Positions 19,751 through 22,023 of a DNA stretch of 22,023 nt are shown piece after piece. Under the pieces are notes generated by a model. That model was given only the letters and a program-made list of their open reading frames with translations. It was not told the origin of the DNA and did no database searches. Each line of letters starts with the position of its first letter. Position 1 is the first letter of the stretch. This stretch comes from a virus, in IMG/VR virus record IMGVR_UViG_3300042114_000014, positions 1 through 22,023 of that record; one strand, written 5' to 3'. The position numbers were made by a program, and so were the translations under genes.

Positions 19751-21724
19751 ATGAGTAGTGGTAATATAATGGTTCCTACTATATCGAGGCCCGGAATGGG
19801 AGAGCGTGAAGCTCCGTACACAGGGTTTGCTAAAAGCCAACTTGCTATTTTACGCAGGCAGATGGAACTTGGTGGTCTAAAAATTGGTGAGCGTAGAATT
19901 AGGCTGGACGATGGCGCTGAGGTATTGTGCAGCATTAATTATAATTATGAAAGTGTTAGTATTAAAGTGCTAGCACCGGCGCTTACAGAACAACTGGCAA
20001 GGCTAGAAAAAGATTGCATTTTTTATGCCGAGATTGTACTTGGAGACTCTTATTCGTCAGATACTTTTACTATTTACAGCGTGCATGCAGTACCTGACGA
20101 CTATATAGGTATTCCTTACTCCAGAGGTAAGTGGTGTTATGCAGACTTTGAAAATGCTCTTATTAATATTATACCTGCAGGTATGCTTTATTTTGTGAAG
20201 TTTACGTACAACCACAAAACAAAAAATATTATTGCTGAGTTGATGGCTGATTATTCTGAAATTCAAAAAGGTAATAGAGATATGTGCAGGTGTCTATGCT
20301 ATGGTGGCACCATGCACTATCAGTATGGGCAGTTCAGGTACCATGTGTATCATCCGCTATTTGGTGATACACTCCCAAGCACAAATGCTTATGTTGTGTA
20401 TAACTATGAAAAGTATGACACTCCCGGCGGTGTATACGGGGCTGGTGGCTACAAAATGCTTGTTGTTGCAACAGAGACTAAGTTATATAGAATGGTTTTA
20501 ACTAATGGTGTAGCTACATTTGTAGAACTCACTGGGCCAATACTTAATGGCTGCCCTGTCTTTTTTTCCAGAAATAAGATGGAGGCTGTATATGTAGATA
20601 TTAGCACTTTTGAAGTATGCACTATATCGTACAATGATGAATCTTACTCAGTTAACAGAGTAAGTACATATAGTGACATAATTACAAACAGCACATACAA
20701 CACGCACACAATTAAATACGCAATAGCTGCTGATTATTATAACGGTGAGATAAATATAGCATATATTCAGATTGAGCAATTTGTAGGACTTTTACCAACT
20801 ACGTCAGTGTCTATAAGTGTTATCATAGATTATTTTGTAGCTCTCGCCACTACTGCTGGGTATACTACGGGTGGTAAAGTGCTTGAGATAAAGTTTATAT
20901 CTCGTAATATAAATTGTGTACTGTATTCGAGGACGTATTATAGTCACTATGGGGCTACCAGTGTGCATACAAACTGGGACTCTAGTGCTGGTGATTGGAC
21001 GCCAGCCGAGTGGTGCGATTGGGACTGGTTCTATGGTACAAGACCAACTGTGACAAATACATACGACACAGTATATACCCACACACTAATAGAAAACTTA
21101 CGTCTCGATAATGATAGTACAACACTAACTACTGTTACAGTTACTGGTTATACATCTACGAGTACAGCATACTCCGGTGAGGATGGAGGACCAACAGGAA
21201 CTATAGTTACTGAATACTTAAATATAAATGGTACACGCAGCATTTCAGTAACCGACCCGTTAGGAGGTTCTGAATACTTTAGTGGTGGTTATTCAAGTAA
21301 TACAGTTACCCGTGCGGGTTCTGTAATTTCGTATACGCCGCCAGTGTATCCTGTGTTTATGGAGGAGACTCAAGGGCCATATTACCTAACAATGCAGACA
21401 CTGTTTGGTATGGGTATACATGACAGTGCTAATATCCTAACACCAAGTATGGTGGATGGGTTAACGTGTTCAATGTCACCTCCTTGGGGACTTGCTCAGT
21501 ATTTTTGCACAGTGTTTAATAAGAGAGTAATTTTTAGTGACGTTGGTCTTATACTAGTATCACACGTTCTTAATGGTACAAAGACTGCAACATGCTCTCT
21601 TGATAGTAGTATAGTAGAGAAGGTTGCTGAATTATTAAACACTACGTATGAAACAAACTTTTCTGCAGCTGACATACATTTGATTTTTCACAATGCTTGT
21701 TACGATGTAAAAATAACTACGTAA
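19751..21724 (+). CDS. Large beta-rich tail protein of unknown type, 657 aa
   Basis: The gene starts one base after the previous stop, with GGGG just upstream of ATG 19751. The protein is Tyr-, Thr- and Ser-rich with no membrane segment or catalytic motif that I can identify. The first 250 residues contain a KIGERRIRLDDGAEVLCSI opening and strand-rich text. Later parts include GGYKMLVVATETKLYRMVLTNG and NKMEAVYVDISTFEVCTISYND, which could be propeller blades. A Thr-rich repeat-like section follows (TTLTTVTVTGYTSTSTAYSG, about 456-475). Codon use is more AT-rich than in the fibre module. It is probably a tail structural protein; I do not recognise the family. Confidence 0.65.
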   Translation: MSSGNIMVPTISRPGMGEREAPYTGFAKSQLAILRRQMELGGLKIGERRIRLDDGAEVLCSINYNYESVSIKVLAPALTEQLARLEKDCIFYAEIVLGDSYSSDTFTIYSVHAVPDDYIGIPYSRGKWCYADFENALINIIPAGMLYFVKFTYNHKTKNIIAELMADYSEIQKGNRDMCRCLCYGGTMHYQYGQFRYHVYHPLFGDTLPSTNAYVVYNYEKYDTPGGVYGAGGYKMLVVATETKLYRMVLTNGVATFVELTGPILNGCPVFFSRNKMEAVYVDISTFEVCTISYNDESYSVNRVSTYSDIITNSTYNTHTIKYAIAADYYNGEINIAYIQIEQFVGLLPTTSVSISVIIDYFVALATTAGYTTGGKVLEIKFISRNINCVLYSRTYYSHYGATSVHTNWDSSAGDWTPAEWCDWDWFYGTRPTVTNTYDTVYTHTLIENLRLDNDSTTLTTVTVTGYTSTSTAYSGEDGGPTGTIVTEYLNINGTRSISVTDPLGGSEYFSGGYSSNTVTRAGSVISYTPPVYPVFMEETQGPYYLTMQTLFGMGIHDSANILTPSMVDGLTCSMSPPWGLAQYFCTVFNKRVIFSDVGLILVSHVLNGTKTATCSLDSSIVEKVAELLNTTYETNFSAADIHLIFHNACYDVKITT

Positions 21725-21740
21725 AACGAAGGGAGTTACT

Positions 21741-22023
21741 ATGCTTGTTTTGTCTGATATTGGCGCAGAGGCTATGCTAAAAAGGTACTTTAAAAACGTA
21801 CAGCCAGCTGGTGGTGTAGACCTAACACTACGTTTGTTTGTTACTGATATTACACCAAGTGATTCTGATTCTGCTAGTGACTACACAGAAGCTACTGGTG
21901 GCGGGTATGCTGCCAAGACGTTGTTAAGTAGCAACTGGACAGTAGACATTTACGAGTCTATAGCAAGAGCCGTGTATGCTAATCAAGTTTTTACATTTAC
22001 AGGTCCATTAGCTACTAATCCAT
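21741..22023 (+). CDS. Structural protein, N-terminal part, cut by the window edge
   Basis: GGGAG six bases before ATG 21741 gives the start, 16 bases after the previous stop. The 94 residues visible begin MLVLSDIGAEAMLKRYF and continue VDLTLRLFVTDITPSDSDSASDYTEATGGGYAAKTLLSSNWTVD. The Leu-Arg-Leu-Phe, then Asp-Tyr-Thr-Glu-Ala-x-Gly-Gly-Gly-Tyr pattern is common in small phage virion proteins whose role is not assigned. The stop codon lies outside the window. Confidence 0.7.
   Translation, partial: MLVLSDIGAEAMLKRYFKNVQPAGGVDLTLRLFVTDITPSDSDSASDYTEATGGGYAAKTLLSSNWTVDIYESIARAVYANQVFTFTGPLATNP

Overview
The window is part of a double-stranded DNA bacteriophage genome, free phage or prophage. 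No integrase, attachment site, host gene, tRNA or CRISPR array is visible. It carries a late-gene set read rightward and one gene, probably early, read leftward from a gene-poor control region. The large terminase, a P22-like portal, an N4-gp56-type capsid protein, an adaptor-sized gene and long beta-rich tail proteins are present, while no tape measure, sheath or tail tube gene is seen. This suggests a short-tailed (podovirus-like) phage. A lipoprotein in the lysis region and sigma-54-like sites point to a Gram-negative, probably proteobacterial, host. That host call is inference.

Layout. Positions 1-204 have no gene but hold a 14-bp tandem repeat and one arm of a 27-bp inverted repeat. A leftward gene of unknown function (205-651) lies between the two inverted-repeat arms. 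Positions 652-1626 look non-coding and dense in signals. They hold four leftward sites and one rightward site with the GG-N10-GC spacing of sigma-54 (-24/-12) promoters, most of which are also small GCATG-N3-CATGC palindromes. They also hold a four-run G-quadruplex motif, a 16-bp direct repeat, a 24-bp palindromic element, and a TTGACA-N17-TATCGT promoter facing right.

From about 1673 to the right edge every supported gene is on the + strand, and most are tightly coupled (ATGA, TAATG or GTGA overlaps). The order is a putative small terminase; a lysis region (GH108 endolysin with a dockerin-like Ca loop, a one-TM protein, a Cys-rich microprotein, a 3-TM-type holin, small conserved proteins and a lipoprotein overlapping out of frame); a tail fibre/receptor-binding module (4402-10680); large terminase; unknown protein; portal; small basic protein; scaffold-like protein; major capsid protein; two probable decoration proteins; a hairpin terminator; an adaptor-like protein; two large beta-rich tail proteins; and the start of another structural gene running off the window.

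The most unusual feature is the regulation. A 24-bp palindromic element occurs three times. Two copies sit exactly 32 bp before the start codons of the large terminase and of the first post-capsid tail gene, the latter straight after a UNCG-tetraloop hairpin. The third copy lies upstream of the small terminase. Together with the sigma-54-like array these suggest a dedicated early/late transcription or translation switch.
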